From Alphaproteobacteria bacterium (GTDB taxonomy: Bacteria > Pseudomonadota > Alphaproteobacteria > RUG11792): a stretch of DNA of 5,494 nucleotides. The stretch is from contig BNWD01000042.1 of the NCBI GenBank assembly GCA_025998575.1, forward strand, positions 1 through 5,494. The letters are read 5' to 3'. The position numbers and the translations under genes are program-made. The notes under the pieces were generated by a model. The model was not told where the DNA came from. It was given only the letters and a program-made list of their open reading frames with translations, and searched no databases. The number at the start of each line of letters is the position of its first letter. The stretch's first letter is position 1. This document shows positions 5,367 through 5,494 of this stretch, one piece after another.

Positions 5367-5494
5367 ATGAAGAGGGGGAGTATAGTTAAAATTTTATGCG
5401 TTTTATCGTGTGCGTTAGGAGCCTGCGGGGTTGGGTTATGTTCGGATCAAGCCAGCGAGTTTGAGAGCGCTGTTGAAAAAATTAATGATTCACC
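5367..5494 (+). CDS. N-terminus of a predicted exported lipoprotein (cut by window end)
   Basis: Only 42 codons are visible. The product starts MKRGSIVKILCVLSCALGAC: positive residues, a hydrophobic stretch (about 6-19) and the lipobox LGAC with Cys20 as the likely lipidated residue. The mature part begins GVGLCSDQASEFESAVEKIND and is cut off at the window edge. GAGAGG (5354-5359) is a good Shine-Dalgarno seven bases before ATG 5367; a GTG directly before the ATG is in frame but less likely. It is divergent from the ABC exporter and shares its promoter region. I cannot assign a family from this much sequence. Confidence 0.8.
   Translation, partial: MKRGSIVKILCVLSCALGACGVGLCSDQASEFESAVEKINDS

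Overview
The window looks like a piece of an AT-rich, genome-reduced alphaproteobacterial chromosome, most likely from a host-associated lineage (Rickettsiales/Holosporales-like; this placement is an inference). Four things point there: a circularly permuted two-piece tmRNA gene (the alphaproteobacterial form), an alpha-type SspB adaptor, an MsbA-type ABC exporter, and several decaying sequences (a transposase relic with many stops and an orphan truncated nuoC).

Layout. 1-350: no recognisable gene. About 388-905 (-): degraded IS1-family transposase. 937-966: promoter leading into ssrA (tmRNA, about 973-1232, +), which no protein-coding search would find. The acceptor half comes first (ends CCA at 1050), a 5-nt spacer follows, then the coding half with a tag reading frame at 1142-1216. 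1248-1308: two stem-loops. 1335-1766 (+): sspB, the adaptor that delivers ssrA-tagged proteins to ClpXP. 1773-2198 (+): nuoC cut off before its conserved C-terminal part. 2199-2394: AT-rich convergent gap. 2395-3384 (-): unknown exported, probably lipid-anchored, helical protein. 3381-3460: three stacked inverted repeats in its leader. 3489-5249 (-): MsbA-like ABC exporter with its own terminator. 5271-5366: divergent promoter region. 5367 to the end (+): start of another predicted lipoprotein.

How the genes work together. ssrA and sspB form a functional pair: tmRNA rescues stalled ribosomes and appends a degradation tag, and SspB tethers tagged products to ClpX. The most striking observation is the tag itself. 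It is 24 encoded residues with 10 Arg/Lys and no acidic residue, is apparently built from an internal 33-nt duplication, and ends in KKAA instead of a hydrophobic residue plus AA. SspB nevertheless keeps both its substrate-binding fold motifs and its C-terminal ClpX-binding tail. MsbA would work at the inner membrane in lipid A/lipid export. The two predicted lipoproteins beside it are of unknown function.
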